A stretch of DNA of 64,000 nucleotides from CAYRTV01 sp046483285 (GTDB taxonomy: Bacteria; Acidobacteriota; Aminicenantia; Aminicenantales; Aminicenantaceae), in contig JAWODN010000046.1 in the NCBI GenBank assembly GCA_046483285.1, positions 14,448 through 78,447 on the forward strand, written 5' to 3'. Numbering within the stretch: position 1 is the stretch's first letter; each line of letters starts with the position of its first letter. Positions 35,171 through 44,453 of the stretch are shown here, in pieces. The notes beneath the pieces were generated by a model. It saw only the letters and a list, made by a program, of their open reading frames with translations, had not been told where the DNA came from and ran no database searches. Position numbers and translations under genes: made by a program.

Positions 35171-37248
35171 TGGAGTTGCTTTTAGAAATCCGCACAGAAG
35201 AAATGCCGGCTTCTCATATCAAGGCGGGTCTGCAGCAAATAAAAGATCATCTTGTCAATGAGTTCAAGACGCATGGACTCATAGAGAAATATGAAAAGGA
35301 TTCTCTGCAAACCCACGGGACCTGCCGCAGATTGATTGTTCACGGGAACATCGCTCCATCTCAACGTGACCGGGAAGATATCATTTCCGGGCCGCCCCTT
35401 AAGGCTGCGTATGATCAAGAAGGTAATCCCACCCGTGCCGCCCAGGGATTCGCCCGGTCTCAAGGGGTTTCGGTTGATGACCTGGAAGTCATAAAGGATG
35501 AGCGGGGGGAATACGCGGCTGTGAAAAAAAAGATAAAAGGCCGGCCGGCCGCGGATTTGCTGCGGGAAATTATTCCCAGAGTTATCAAGACGCTTTCCTT
35601 TCCCAAAATGATGAAGTGGGGGAATGGAAAATTCAGGTTTTCCCGGCCCATTCAGGGAATCCTGTGCCTTTGCGGCGGAAAGGTGGTTGATTTTGAGGTG
35701 GCGGATATAAAATCCTCCGGATTCACCTTCGGCCATAAGCTTTTCTCTCCTGTAAAAGTATTTCCGGGTTCATTTTCCCATTACAAGGATGAAATGGAAA
35801 AAAACCTGGTGCTGATCGATGTCGAAGACCGGCGGAAAAGAATCATGGAACAATCCAGGCTGGTCCTGAAAGATAAAAACCTCCGCATTTATCCGGACGA
35901 ACCGTTGTTGGAGAAATTATCCTTTGATGTGGAATTTCCCTATGTCATCGCCGGGGAATTTCCTGAGGACTACTTGAAACTCCCTCTTGAAGTTTTGAGT
36001 ACGGCCATGAAAGTGGGGCAGAGCTTATTTTCCGTGGTGAAAAATAAACGCCAGATTCCAATGTTTGTCGGGGTTACGGATGCCTGTCCGGATTCACAAT
36101 CCCTGGTGAAAAAGGGAAATGAAAGGGTTTTGCAGGCGCGGCTGGAAGACGCCCGTTTTTTCTGGGAACAGGATTTGACAGTTCCTTTGAAGGACAGGGC
36201 GGCTCAATTGGAGAAAATTATATTTCAGGAAAAATTGGGAAGCTATTGGGACAAAACCGGCCGGATAAAAAATATTGTTTCATACTTAAGCCATAAGATC
36301 AGGGTAGGAGAAAAATCTCATCTCGCACAGGCCGCGGAGTTGTGCAAAGCGGACCTGCTCACGGATATGGTTCGTGAATTTCCATCTTTACAGGGGAAAG
36401 CCGGCGGTCTTTATGCCCGGGAAGAAGGTTATTCCAAAGGGATTTGGATGGCTGTCTACGAGCATTACAAGCCCGTCAATATCGAAGATTCGATGCCTTC
36501 GACTCTTAACGGCGGCCTTCTTTCTCTGGCAGATAAGATCGACTCTATCGCGGGAGTTTTCGGAATCGGAATTGAAATATCCGGATCAAAAGACCCTCTC
36601 GGTTTGAGGAGGGACGCCCAGGGGATCTGCATGATCATTTTGGAGCATGAGTTGGATTTTTCTTTTCCTTTACTGCTTAACAAAGCGATTGCTTTGCACG
36701 GTGAACATCTGATTAAGACTAAACCTGAAATTGAAGCGCTGATTTTCGAATTTTTTCGGAACAGGCTGGCCCATATCTTTGAAAAAAGAGGATACCGTTA
36801 CGACCTGGTGAAAGCGGCTTTGGGAGCCGGAATGGATAATATTTACCATGTTCTTCTGCGGCTGGAAGCCTTGAATGATATGAAGGAAAAGCCGGAATTC
36901 ATATCCCTTATTCAAACCGTCAAGCGGGTTAACAATATTCTGAAGGACCAGCCTTTCCGCCGGCTGAATCCGGATTTATTGTCAGACAAAAATGAACGGG
37001 AACTTCATACCGCCTATTCGATCATTAATGAGAATATAACCCCGCTGATTAAGCAGGGGCAATATATGAAAGCTCAGCGGATGGTGCTGAAAATTCAGCC
37101 GGTGGTGGATGATTTTTTTGATCAGGTGATGGTCATGGATAAAAACCGCAAAATTCGGAACAACCGGTTGGCTCTGCTGCAAAAATTAAGCCGGATGTTT
37201 TTCCGGATAGCGGACTATTCTCAGATTGTTATTGAGTCGTCTTCTTGA
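35167..37248 (+). CDS. glyS: Glycyl-tRNA synthetase beta subunit
   Basis: 693 residues, normal length. Starts MMELLLEIRTEEMPASHI (ATG at 35167 or 35170). GPPLKAAYDQEGNPTRAAQGFAR, FPKMMKWGN, RFSRPIQ and the HD-type region (DLLTDMVREFPSLQG, YARREGY-like YAREEGY, LADKIDSIAGVFGIG, DPLGLRRDAQGI) are family hallmarks; the C-terminus is an anticodon-binding DALR-like domain. Overlaps glyQ by 4 bases. Confidence 0.97.
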   Translation: MMELLLEIRTEEMPASHIKAGLQQIKDHLVNEFKTHGLIEKYEKDSLQTHGTCRRLIVHGNIAPSQRDREDIISGPPLKAAYDQEGNPTRAAQGFARSQGVSVDDLEVIKDERGEYAAVKKKIKGRPAADLLREIIPRVIKTLSFPKMMKWGNGKFRFSRPIQGILCLCGGKVVDFEVADIKSSGFTFGHKLFSPVKVFPGSFSHYKDEMEKNLVLIDVEDRRKRIMEQSRLVLKDKNLRIYPDEPLLEKLSFDVEFPYVIAGEFPEDYLKLPLEVLSTAMKVGQSLFSVVKNKRQIPMFVGVTDACPDSQSLVKKGNERVLQARLEDARFFWEQDLTVPLKDRAAQLEKIIFQEKLGSYWDKTGRIKNIVSYLSHKIRVGEKSHLAQAAELCKADLLTDMVREFPSLQGKAGGLYAREEGYSKGIWMAVYEHYKPVNIEDSMPSTLNGGLLSLADKIDSIAGVFGIGIEISGSKDPLGLRRDAQGICMIILEHELDFSFPLLLNKAIALHGEHLIKTKPEIEALIFEFFRNRLAHIFEKRGYRYDLVKAALGAGMDNIYHVLLRLEALNDMKEKPEFISLIQTVKRVNNILKDQPFRRLNPDLLSDKNERELHTAYSIINENITPLIKQGQYMKAQRMVLKIQPVVDDFFDQVMVMDKNRKIRNNRLALLQKLSRMFFRIADYSQIVIESSS

Positions 37249-37326
37249 GGGAGGAGAGGAAACCGGCAATTTCTTGTTACACCTGTCAGCACAGAAACCG
37301 CACAGGATAAGCCTATTCCGCCAGGG

Positions 37327-37779
37327 TCATCCGTCGACTTCAAAATCCCCTTTGGCCGATTCGTTCATTTGGTTGTCTTCCTCGGAAGCAAACTTTTGCT
37401 CCAGGGAAATAATCTTAACCAGGTTCCCAAGGTAATTTTGATCTTTTTTTTCACCGTACGGAAGGAATTGGATTCCGATCTGGTATTTATAGCTTTTGCC
37501 TGGATTGGGAGTGACTCTGCGAATGATTCCTTTGAGTTTAAGGGGAAAACGTTCTCCGGGGATTGAAATTTTCAGATAAAGCCGGGAATCAGGTTTTAAT
37601 TTCTGCTGGCAAATAAACAGGATTCCTCCCCGGCTGATGTCAAGCAGAGGGGAAAACTCTTCTCCGTAGTCTTGGTTCTGGGCGGCGGAAAAAAATTTTT
37701 CCGTTTTATAACTGACAGTTGCTCCCGGAATTTTGAACCGGACACAGGACCGCTTCTCCACTCCTCCCTTATCGGACAT
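37327..37779 (-). CDS. PilZ domain protein (putative c-di-GMP receptor)
   Basis: 150 residues. The PilZ signature is present: R-x3-R as KRSCVRF (about 9-15) and D-x-S-x2-G as LLDISRGGILF (about 45). The rest is the PilZ beta-barrel (LYLKISIPGERFPLKLKGIIRRV, YQIGIQFL). The C-terminal 40 residues are acidic and helical. Two c-di-GMP-type cyclase genes (18568, 48643) are in the window, but none is adjacent. Clear promoter and SD (GGAG 8 bases before ATG) indicate a single-gene unit; convergent with glyS. Confidence 0.88.
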   Translation of the reverse strand: MSDKGGVEKRSCVRFKIPGATVSYKTEKFFSAAQNQDYGEEFSPLLDISRGGILFICQQKLKPDSRLYLKISIPGERFPLKLKGIIRRVTPNPGKSYKYQIGIQFLPYGEKKDQNYLGNLVKIISLEQKFASEEDNQMNESAKGDFEVDG

Positions 37780-37817
37780 AACCCGTCTCCTTTTCTCTGA
37801 TTCTCACTATAACCCGA

Positions 37818-37846
37818 TATATATAACAGCTCCAGGTAAAAGTCAA
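37818..37846 (-). promoter_or_regulatory. Promoter of the PilZ gene
   Basis: On the minus strand TTGACT (37841-37846) and TATATA (37818-37823) are 17 bases apart, about 40 bases before the ATG. Confidence 0.6.
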
Positions 37847-38068
37847 ACACCATACCGGGAGCCTGTCATTATAGAGGACGGCCCCGCCGCCGGTGCGGCC
37901 GCCCGCAGAACAAACCGCCGGCCATGAAAATGATTTATGAACGGCATTTATGGAAAATGAGGCTTGTACCGGCTGTTCCTGCGGTTTAATTAATGATGAC
38001 AGTCATTTCCGAACAGATGCCGGGAGGAAGGGATGGTGGATGAGCCGGGCCCGTATGCAGGCTGAGCC
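37847..38068. other. Gene-free gap between pilZ promoter and frd terminator
   Basis: No gene. Bases about 38033-38066 (GGTGGATGAGCCGGGCCCGT ATGCAGGCTGAGCC) match the repeat at 487-520. Confidence 0.5.
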
Positions 38069-38103
38069 AAAAAAAAAGGGTAAAGCCCGTCCGGGCTTTA
38101 CCC
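38069..38103 (-). terminator. Strong intrinsic terminator of the hdr-kor-frd operon
   Basis: On the minus strand GGGTAAAGCCCG, loop GGA, CGGGCTTTACCC, a perfect 12-bp stem (38078-38103), followed by nine T residues (A-run at 38069-38077). It begins 17 bases after the frd flavoprotein stop codon. Confidence 0.92.
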
Positions 38104-38120
38104 TTGTGATCAGCTTAAAA

Positions 38121-39788
38121 TTATCTCAGTGTGCCTTCATATTGAGCGGTCAGCTGACGTTTGCGGACATTTTCAGGGGTGTAGGTGGGAAGAATGACCG
38201 GCGCGATCCGGCCGGTTTTGATTCCGGCTTCTTCGATTTCCTGTTCATATCTATTGATGTGTTCCAGGGACAGTTCGCCCAAATTGACGGATTGGACATA
38301 TTGGGAAGCGTTTACGCCGGCTCTCCGGCCGAACACGTTATAGTCAAGAACCGAGTTTCCCATCAGGCGGTTGCGGCCGTGGACGCCCCCGGAGGCCTCT
38401 CCGGCCACATATAATCCCGGAATTGAGGATTCGCATTTGTCATTGATTTCGATTCCGCCGTTTTGATAATGAAGAGAAGGATAAATGAGCATAGGCTCTT
38501 TGGTGATATCAATACCGTAACGGAAGAACTGGCGGTGCATGGCGGGGAATTCTTTTTTAATATATCCTTCCCCCAGAAGCATTTCTATAAGGGGAGAATC
38601 CAGCCATACCCCCACCCGGCCGCTGGGGGTTTTGATCCCGTTTCCTCTTTCCACGCATTCCCGGATAATGGCCGAGCTTTCCACATCCCGCGGTTCGCGC
38701 GGAAATACAAACAGCTCGCCGTCCTTGTTGAGCGGCTGCCCTCCGGCGCCCCGGATTTTTTCCGTGATCAAAAATCCGGCGATTTGTTCCGGGAAAATCG
38801 AACCGGTGGGGTGGTACTGCACCGAATCCATATACAGCAATTTGGCTCCGGCGCGGTATGCCATGATCAGGCCGTCTCCGGTGGCCCCGTAATGATTGGT
38901 GGTGTCGAAGCCGCGGATATGAAGCCGGCCGTATCCGCCGGTGGCGATGATGGTTGATTTGGCCTTGACGGTGAAATATTCTTCCGTCTCCAGGTTGTAG
39001 AGAATTCCTCCGGCACATCGGCCCTGGTCATCCAGGATCAGCTCAATGGTGGGAGTGAATTCCAGAACCTTGATTTTATCCGGATGATTCCTGACTTCGT
39101 CCATCAAAGTGCGCATAATGATGGCCCCGGTGTAATCCCGGCAGGATAGCATGCGCTTGCGTGAAGTGCCGCCGCCGTGCAGCGCCTGGAAAGAACCGTC
39201 CTCATGCTTATCCCACACCACACCCAGGTCTTCCAGCCATTTCACCACTTCAGGGGCATCATGGGTGAGCGCTTCAACCAGTTCAGGTTTGTTATCGAAA
39301 TGGCCGCCTCCAATGGCATCCAAATAATGCCGCGGGGGGGAGTCCTGTTCTTTAACGGCGGCCTGCATGCCTCCCTGAGACATCATGGAATTGGCGTCTC
39401 CTATGCGCAGTTTGGTGGAAATAATGCTGCGGGCGCCTTTCTGCATGGCGGTGATGGCTGCGGCGCATCCGGCGCCGCCTCCGCCGATGATAAGAACGTC
39501 GGTTTCATAATCGGGAGAGGACAGATCAAACTTCTCCGGTTTGATCCGGGAATGGGATTCCAGCATGTCCGCCACTTCCGTGGTGATGATTTCCCCTTTG
39601 TTCGGGCCGATGTGAATTTTTTTCCGGGCGTCCGGCTTATGGTCCGGATGAAATTTTTTCAATACATCTTCTCTTTCTTCCGCGCTCATGGGAGGGAATA
39701 CCGGCTTTCCGGACTTGGCCAGTTCAAACCGCTTCTGACGGCCCTGGGCTAACTTATCGAGTGATTCTTTCATATATTCAGGATACAT
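38121..39788 (-). CDS. Fumarate reductase/succinate dehydrogenase-type flavoprotein, soluble form
   Basis: 555 residues, with an N-terminal extension of about 90 residues before the FAD-binding IIGGGGAGCAAA (about 100). Substrate-site residues of the family are present: H in QYHPTG (about 324), E and R in TEKIRGAGG, R in PRDVESSAI, H in SLHYQNGGI and R in GRNRLMGN. At the usual SHTxxAQGG site, where SdhA/FrdA bind FAD covalently through His, it reads ANSMMSQGG, so the His is lost and FAD is probably non-covalent. No membrane anchor gene is present. The gene order with the Fe-S protein resembles archaeal thiol:fumarate reductase TfrAB. Direction (fumarate reduction or succinate oxidation) cannot be told. 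Last gene before the terminator. Confidence 0.88.
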   Translation of the reverse strand: MYPEYMKESLDKLAQGRQKRFELAKSGKPVFPPMSAEEREDVLKKFHPDHKPDARKKIHIGPNKGEIITTEVADMLESHSRIKPEKFDLSSPDYETDVLIIGGGGAGCAAAITAMQKGARSIISTKLRIGDANSMMSQGGMQAAVKEQDSPPRHYLDAIGGGHFDNKPELVEALTHDAPEVVKWLEDLGVVWDKHEDGSFQALHGGGTSRKRMLSCRDYTGAIIMRTLMDEVRNHPDKIKVLEFTPTIELILDDQGRCAGGILYNLETEEYFTVKAKSTIIATGGYGRLHIRGFDTTNHYGATGDGLIMAYRAGAKLLYMDSVQYHPTGSIFPEQIAGFLITEKIRGAGGQPLNKDGELFVFPREPRDVESSAIIRECVERGNGIKTPSGRVGVWLDSPLIEMLLGEGYIKKEFPAMHRQFFRYGIDITKEPMLIYPSLHYQNGGIEINDKCESSIPGLYVAGEASGGVHGRNRLMGNSVLDYNVFGRRAGVNASQYVQSVNLGELSLEHINRYEQEIEEAGIKTGRIAPVILPTYTPENVRKRQLTAQYEGTLR

Positions 39789-39828
39789 AAGACACTCCTT
39801 CTTGATTCAAAGTTTGATATTTCATGAT

Positions 39829-40530
39829 TTATTCTTCAGTATCTCTTGCGTAATATTTCGTCTTCAACTTATCCTTGTCCGCCTTCATCAATTCTTCAAA
39901 TTCATCTTTGAAAGCACCTTCTTCAACTTCTTTAACCCTCTGGTCTAATTCTTTGCTTTGGGGAGAAAGATACTTTCCGTACAGCCGCTTGGCCAAAATC
40001 CCCACATTGTATTGAATGATTTCTGCGGGACATCTGATCGCACATAAACCGCAGCAGAGGCAGTCGAAAGAAAGGTCCATGACCTGTTCGATATCTCCCC
40101 GCTTGGCGGCTTGGATGTAATCCATGACTTCGAGGTCCTGAGGGCATGCCTTGGTGCAGGAGTTGCAGGCCACACAGCGGAAAACTTCCGGATAATAGGT
40201 CTGAATGGTTTCCACTTCCGGTTTTATTTTGTCCATGTCATATATGGCCTTATGCGAGGGGATCGCGGGAAGCTGTGCCAGCCACATGCCTTCTTCCACC
40301 AGGGTGGTGCAGGCCAAACCGGTGTAAATTTTATAATCGCCGGGGAGGCGGTATACCGTCGCGCACGCACCGCAAAAACCTTCCCGGCACCCGGCGCCCC
40401 GCTTGATCAGGTAACCGGCATACTCAATGGCGCCCATAATTGTTGATTTGGAAGGCACTTTGTAAGCCGCCCCCATGATATAGACGGTGGTGAAGTCATT
40501 CTGTTCTTTATTGTTCTTTTGGGCTGTCAT
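39829..40530 (-). CDS. 2Fe-2S / 2x[4Fe-4S] iron-sulfur protein (TfrB/FrdB-like)
   Basis: 233 residues. Residues about 12-85 form a plant-type ferredoxin fold with GCREGFCGACATVYRL and the distant fourth Cys in GLACTTLVEEG. Two [4Fe-4S] motifs follow, CVACNSCTKACP (about 120) and CLCCGLCAIRCP (about 156). The last 60 residues are charged helix. FrdB/SdhB have 2Fe-2S, 4Fe-4S and 3Fe-4S clusters; archaeal TfrB additionally carries an HdrB-like CCG domain that is absent here, while a separate HdrB is encoded in the same operon. It probably carries electrons between the flavoprotein and the Hdr module. SD GGAGG lies 6 bases before the ATG. Confidence 0.85.
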   Translation of the reverse strand: MTAQKNNKEQNDFTTVYIMGAAYKVPSKSTIMGAIEYAGYLIKRGAGCREGFCGACATVYRLPGDYKIYTGLACTTLVEEGMWLAQLPAIPSHKAIYDMDKIKPEVETIQTYYPEVFRCVACNSCTKACPQDLEVMDYIQAAKRGDIEQVMDLSFDCLCCGLCAIRCPAEIIQYNVGILAKRLYGKYLSPQSKELDQRVKEVEEGAFKDEFEELMKADKDKLKTKYYARDTEE

Positions 40531-40541
40531 ATTTTCCTCCG

Positions 40542-40988
40542 TTAGGCCTTTATATCCAGGCCGCCCTGCGCTGATTTCTCTTCGGGCAGATTCAATGGCC
40601 CCAAATTTCTGACTTTATCGGTGAATTCGTTTATAACCGAGACGAATTTCTTCCCTTCAGCCGCGGATACCCATTCAAGCCTGAGTCTTTCCGGTTCGAT
40701 ACCGAAACCGGAAAGAATCTTTTCCAGCATTTTAATCCGGCGGAGAGTCTTGTAATTTCCATCAATGTAATGACAGTCACCGGGATGGCATCCGCCGATA
40801 AAAACGCCGTCTGCTCCCTGTTTGAAAGCCCACAGCACATGCTGAGGATCCACCCGGGATGAGCACATGACCCGAATCATAACGCTGTTCGGCATATACT
40901 CCATGCGGGAAGTGCCTGCGAGGTCGGCGCCTGCGGAAGTGCACCAATTGCAGGCGAAGCTGATGATTTTAGGTTCGAATTTAGCCAT
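40542..40988 (-). CDS. mvhD: MvhD-type [2Fe-2S] electron transfer subunit
   Basis: 148 residues, matching the MvhD/FlpD family (COG1908). Conserved Cys: FACNWCTSAGAD, MCSSRVDP and GGCHPGDCHYIDGN. In methanogens MvhD passes electrons from hydrogenase to HdrA; here no hydrogenase is present, so the partner is probably the flavoprotein/Fe-S pair downstream or KOR. The start overlaps the hdrA stop (TAATG). Confidence 0.92.
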   Translation of the reverse strand: MAKFEPKIISFACNWCTSAGADLAGTSRMEYMPNSVMIRVMCSSRVDPQHVLWAFKQGADGVFIGGCHPGDCHYIDGNYKTLRRIKMLEKILSGFGIEPERLRLEWVSAAEGKKFVSVINEFTDKVRNLGPLNLPEEKSAQGGLDIKA

Positions 40989-42955
40989 TATGATTCAATT
41001 TCTCCTTTCAAAATGCTGTCGACCATGGAATAGATTTGATCGTCGGTATAATTTTTCTGTTGGGCCGCGCCGGAAGGGCAGGCGGCGATACAGCATCCAC
41101 AGCCTTCGCACAACACTTCATTGACAGTGACGATTCCTTTCTGCTCATCAAAAATCCGGGCTTCGTAGGGGCAGACCGGAATGCATAAGCGGCAGCCGCT
41201 GCAGACATCTTCATCCACAACCGCCACAATCGGGTCGTGAAAAAGTTCGTCGGAAGCGAACATGGCTTGAACCTTGCTTGCCGCTCCGCTGGCTTGAGCC
41301 ACCGCCTCAGGAATATCTTTGGGGGCCTTTCCGGCTCCGGCCAGGAAAAGACCGGAAATAACACTTTCCACCGGGCGAAGCTTAGGATGGGCTTCTGATA
41401 AAAATCCGTCTTTATCCGTTCCCAATTTGAGGGTTTTTACAATTTCTTCGGTTCCTTTGGAGGGCTTCATGGCCATGGCCAGAACCACCATATCGGCGTT
41501 GATTTCCACGTCTTTACCGGAAAGGGTATCCACTCCCCACACCTTCAATTTTCCGTTTTCTTCAAAGACCCTGGACACTTTCCCTCTTAAGTAGACAACA
41601 TCGTCATCTTCTATGGCCCGCTGCACAAATTCTTCGTAATTTTTTCCTCCTGAACGGATGTCAATATAAAATATATAGGCCTGGCCGTCAGGCACATGAT
41701 GTTTGTAAAGCATGGCATGCTTGGAGGTGTACATGCAGCAGATTTTAGAGCAGTAGGATTTATGCATTTCCGGGTCTCTGGATCCGACACACTGAATAAA
41801 AACCACTTCCTTGGGGACTTTGTGGTCGGACGGTCTTAGAACCTGGCCCATGGTGGGACCGGATGCCGACAGCAATCTTTCGAATTCAAGGCCGTTGAGG
41901 ACATCGGGGTATTTCCCATAACCGTATTCGGCGATTTGGTCTTTCCCGTAAAGGTCGTATCCGGTGGCCACCACTAGGGCTCCCACTTCCTCCTCTATGA
42001 TTTCCGGCTTCATGTCATAATCTATGGCTTTGGGCTCGCAAACATCAGCGCATTTTCCGCAGGCGATGGGAACGAACCCCGGACAATTTTCAGCGTCGAT
42101 AGTAAAAGTCGCTGGTATTGCTTGAGGGAAGGGGATGTAAATCGCTTTTCTTCCGGTCATGCTTTCATCAAATTCATTGGGAACCACCACCGGGCAGACT
42201 TCGGTGCAGTCATCGCAGAGTGTGCAAAGATTGGGATCCACATAGGTCGGCTTTTTCAAAATTTTCACCTTGAAATTGCCCACATATCCGGAAATCTCCT
42301 TAACTTCACTGTACGTCATCAATTTGATTTTGGGGTGCTTGGAAACCTCCACCATTTTTGGGGTCATTATGCACTGCGAACAGTCAAGAGTAGGAAAAGT
42401 TTCGGATAACTGGATCATATGGCCGCCGATGGAGGGGGATTTTTCCACCAGAATCACCTCATGGCCGGCATTGGCGATGTCCAAGGCGGCTTGAATACCG
42501 CTGATTCCGCCTCCCACCACCAGCGCTCTCTTGGTGACCGGAACGCTGATCGGCTGAAGGGATTCATTTCTGCGCACTTTTTCCACGATGCTGCGGGTGA
42601 TCTTGACGGCCTTGTCGGTGGATTGTTTTTTGTCCTTGTGAACCCAGCTGCACTGTTCACGGATGTTGGCGATTTCGCACTGATAAGGGTTCAAACCGGA
42701 GGATTCCGTGACTCGACGGAAAGTGCTTTCATGAAGGTTCGGTGAGCAGCAAGCCACCACAACACTCTCCAGGTTGTGTTCTTTAATGGCTTCCTCGATG
42801 CATTTTTGGCCTGGATCGGAACACATGTACACATAATCTTCCGCATGGACCACATCTTCGTTTTTGGAGAGTTCTTCGGCCACTTTTTTCACGTCGACGG
42901 TTCCGGCAATGTTGATACCGCAATGGCAAACAAAAACTCCTGTCCTTTTTTTCAT
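40988..42955 (-). CDS. hdrA: HdrA-type flavin/iron-sulfur subunit (electron bifurcation core)
   Basis: 655 residues. N-terminal CHCGINIAGTVDV domain, then thioredoxin-reductase-like FAD domain (ALVVGGGISGIQAALDIANA, about 153), the Hdr-specific cluster LDCSQCIMTPKM, an inserted ferredoxin-like pair (CTLCDDCTEVCP, CGKCADVCEP), and C-terminal 2[4Fe-4S] (CSGCRLCIPVCP, CEGCGCCIAACP). In methanogens HdrA's FAD splits electron pairs between ferredoxin and heterodisulfide. SD AAGGT precedes the ATG. The 84-base gap to korC suggests one operon. Confidence 0.95.
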   Translation of the reverse strand: MKKRTGVFVCHCGINIAGTVDVKKVAEELSKNEDVVHAEDYVYMCSDPGQKCIEEAIKEHNLESVVVACCSPNLHESTFRRVTESSGLNPYQCEIANIREQCSWVHKDKKQSTDKAVKITRSIVEKVRRNESLQPISVPVTKRALVVGGGISGIQAALDIANAGHEVILVEKSPSIGGHMIQLSETFPTLDCSQCIMTPKMVEVSKHPKIKLMTYSEVKEISGYVGNFKVKILKKPTYVDPNLCTLCDDCTEVCPVVVPNEFDESMTGRKAIYIPFPQAIPATFTIDAENCPGFVPIACGKCADVCEPKAIDYDMKPEIIEEEVGALVVATGYDLYGKDQIAEYGYGKYPDVLNGLEFERLLSASGPTMGQVLRPSDHKVPKEVVFIQCVGSRDPEMHKSYCSKICCMYTSKHAMLYKHHVPDGQAYIFYIDIRSGGKNYEEFVQRAIEDDDVVYLRGKVSRVFEENGKLKVWGVDTLSGKDVEINADMVVLAMAMKPSKGTEEIVKTLKLGTDKDGFLSEAHPKLRPVESVISGLFLAGAGKAPKDIPEAVAQASGAASKVQAMFASDELFHDPIVAVVDEDVCSGCRLCIPVCPYEARIFDEQKGIVTVNEVLCEGCGCCIAACPSGAAQQKNYTDDQIYSMVDSILKGEIES

Positions 42956-43039
42956 AGTATTACCTTATAATAAGATTTCTTGAATTCTCCTTAAAAAAGA
43001 ATCCAATAAAACAATTCCATAGGGTTTGACGGTTTGTCT

Positions 43040-43588
43040 TCACTTATTCTCATCCAGGGTTTTTAATCCGTATTCGTAACCACGGTCAAAAGCCGTTTGA
43101 TTCAGCTCGAGAAACCGGTCCGGGACCAGCCCTGGAAGCGCTTTTTTCATAACATCCGGGGCGGTGATCTTTGTGACGGAGGTGAAAAACCCCATCATCA
43201 CCAGGTTGGCGATAATCCGGTTTCCCAACTCTTCGGCGATTCGGGTTGACGGAACGGCATAATGCTTGATTTGTCCCCGGACGGCTTTAAACTTCACCAA
43301 ATCCTTGTCCGTGATCAGGATGCCGTCTTCCCGAAGTTCAGGTTCATACTTGTCAAAGGCTTCCTGAGACATGGACACCAGAATCTCAGGCCGTGTGATA
43401 TAGGGATAGAGAACTCTTTCATCCGACACAACCAATTGGGAACTGCAGGCGCTCCCCCGGGCTTCGGGACCAAAGCTTTGGTTCATGGTGGCGAATTTGT
43501 TCCCATACAGCGAAAGAGCTTTTCCTGCAATGAGGGCACAGCGGATAATCCCCTGGCCTCCAAATCCGGAAAATCTAATCTCAGTCAT
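43040..43588 (-). CDS. korC: 2-oxoacid:ferredoxin oxidoreductase gamma subunit
   Basis: 182 residues from MTEIRFSGFGGQGII; GGAG lies 6 bases upstream and the ATG overlaps the end of korB, so the longer frame is rejected. The gamma-domain hallmarks are FSGFGGQGII, FGPEARGSACSSQLVVSD and the C-terminal ELNQTAFDRGYEYG. It completes the alpha/beta/gamma/delta four-subunit form. Downstream is hdrA. Confidence 0.93.
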   Translation of the reverse strand: MTEIRFSGFGGQGIIRCALIAGKALSLYGNKFATMNQSFGPEARGSACSSQLVVSDERVLYPYITRPEILVSMSQEAFDKYEPELREDGILITDKDLVKFKAVRGQIKHYAVPSTRIAEELGNRIIANLVMMGFFTSVTKITAPDVMKKALPGLVPDRFLELNQTAFDRGYEYGLKTLDENK

Positions 43589-44453
43589 CGTTATCTCCGT
43601 AAGGTTGATATTTATCTCCGAGAACACGGGACATATGAGTGTTCATTGAATCAAGGAATGTCGGCTTGTCTTTATCAACGAATTTTCCGACAATGAGTTT
43701 TCCCTGATAATTGATATCGAGGGTATCTGTTGGGGCACCGTGCTGAATCTCAGAGTTATCATAATAATATTTTAAAAGATTCAAGCCGTCTCCCAAGCGG
43801 TTCCTTCTTGCATACAAGGTCACGCAGGGGGTTATGACTTCGATAAAGGAGAACCCCTTTTTATTAAGCGCTTCCTGAATGGATTTAGTCACCCGGCGCA
43901 GATGCAGTGCCGTCCAGCGGGCGATGTAAGTGGCACCAGAGGCTTCAACCAGCCGGGGGAGGTTAAAAGCATATTCGAAATTGCCGTAGGGCGCAGTCGA
44001 AGCGTTTGCCTGAAGGGGAGTGGTCGCCGCCACCTGGCCTCCTGTCATAGCGTAATTGAAATTATTGACACAGATCACCACCAAATCCATGTTGCGGCGG
44101 GCGGCGTGAATGAGATGATTTCCTCCGATTCCAGCAATATCTCCGTCGCCGCTGAAGACAATCACTTTCATTTTGGGGGCGGCCAGCTTTAGGCCGGTGG
44201 CAAAAGGCAGAGCCCGTCCGTGGGTGGAATGGAAAGAATCCAATTTAACGTATCCGGCAACCCGGCCGGTGCATCCAATGCCGGAGACCACCGCGAGCCG
44301 GTCCAAATCGTATTGTTCTTTTCGTATGGCTTCGGCAAAAGACGTCACCACGGTTCCGATTCCGCAGCCCGGACACCAAATGTGAGGGATGCGGTCCATT
44401 CGGAGCATCTTTTCAATCGGATTTTCTTCTTTTTGAACGGGAGTGTTATTCAT
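43581..44453 (-). CDS. korB: 2-oxoacid:ferredoxin oxidoreductase beta subunit (TPP-binding)
   Basis: 290 residues. WCPGCGIG near residue 26, thiamine-diphosphate motif GDGDIAGIGGNHLIHAARRN and NNFNYAMTGGQVAATTP. GRALPFATGLKLAAP is typical of the 2-oxoglutarate (KGOR) branch. Substrate assignment to 2-oxoglutarate rather than another 2-oxoacid is inferred. Overlaps korA by 4 bases. Confidence 0.93.
   Translation of the reverse strand: MNNTPVQKEENPIEKMLRMDRIPHIWCPGCGIGTVVTSFAEAIRKEQYDLDRLAVVSGIGCTGRVAGYVKLDSFHSTHGRALPFATGLKLAAPKMKVIVFSGDGDIAGIGGNHLIHAARRNMDLVVICVNNFNYAMTGGQVAATTPLQANASTAPYGNFEYAFNLPRLVEASGATYIARWTALHLRRVTKSIQEALNKKGFSFIEVITPCVTLYARRNRLGDGLNLLKYYYDNSEIQHGAPTDTLDINYQGKLIVGKFVDKDKPTFLDSMNTHMSRVLGDKYQPYGDNDD

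Noticed and set aside
38121..39788. L-aspartate oxidase (NadB) for the flavoprotein
   Set aside because: Loss of the covalent-FAD His would fit NadB, but the long N-terminal extension, the Fe-S partner and the Hdr neighbours fit a fumarate-reductase-type subunit better; not fully excluded.
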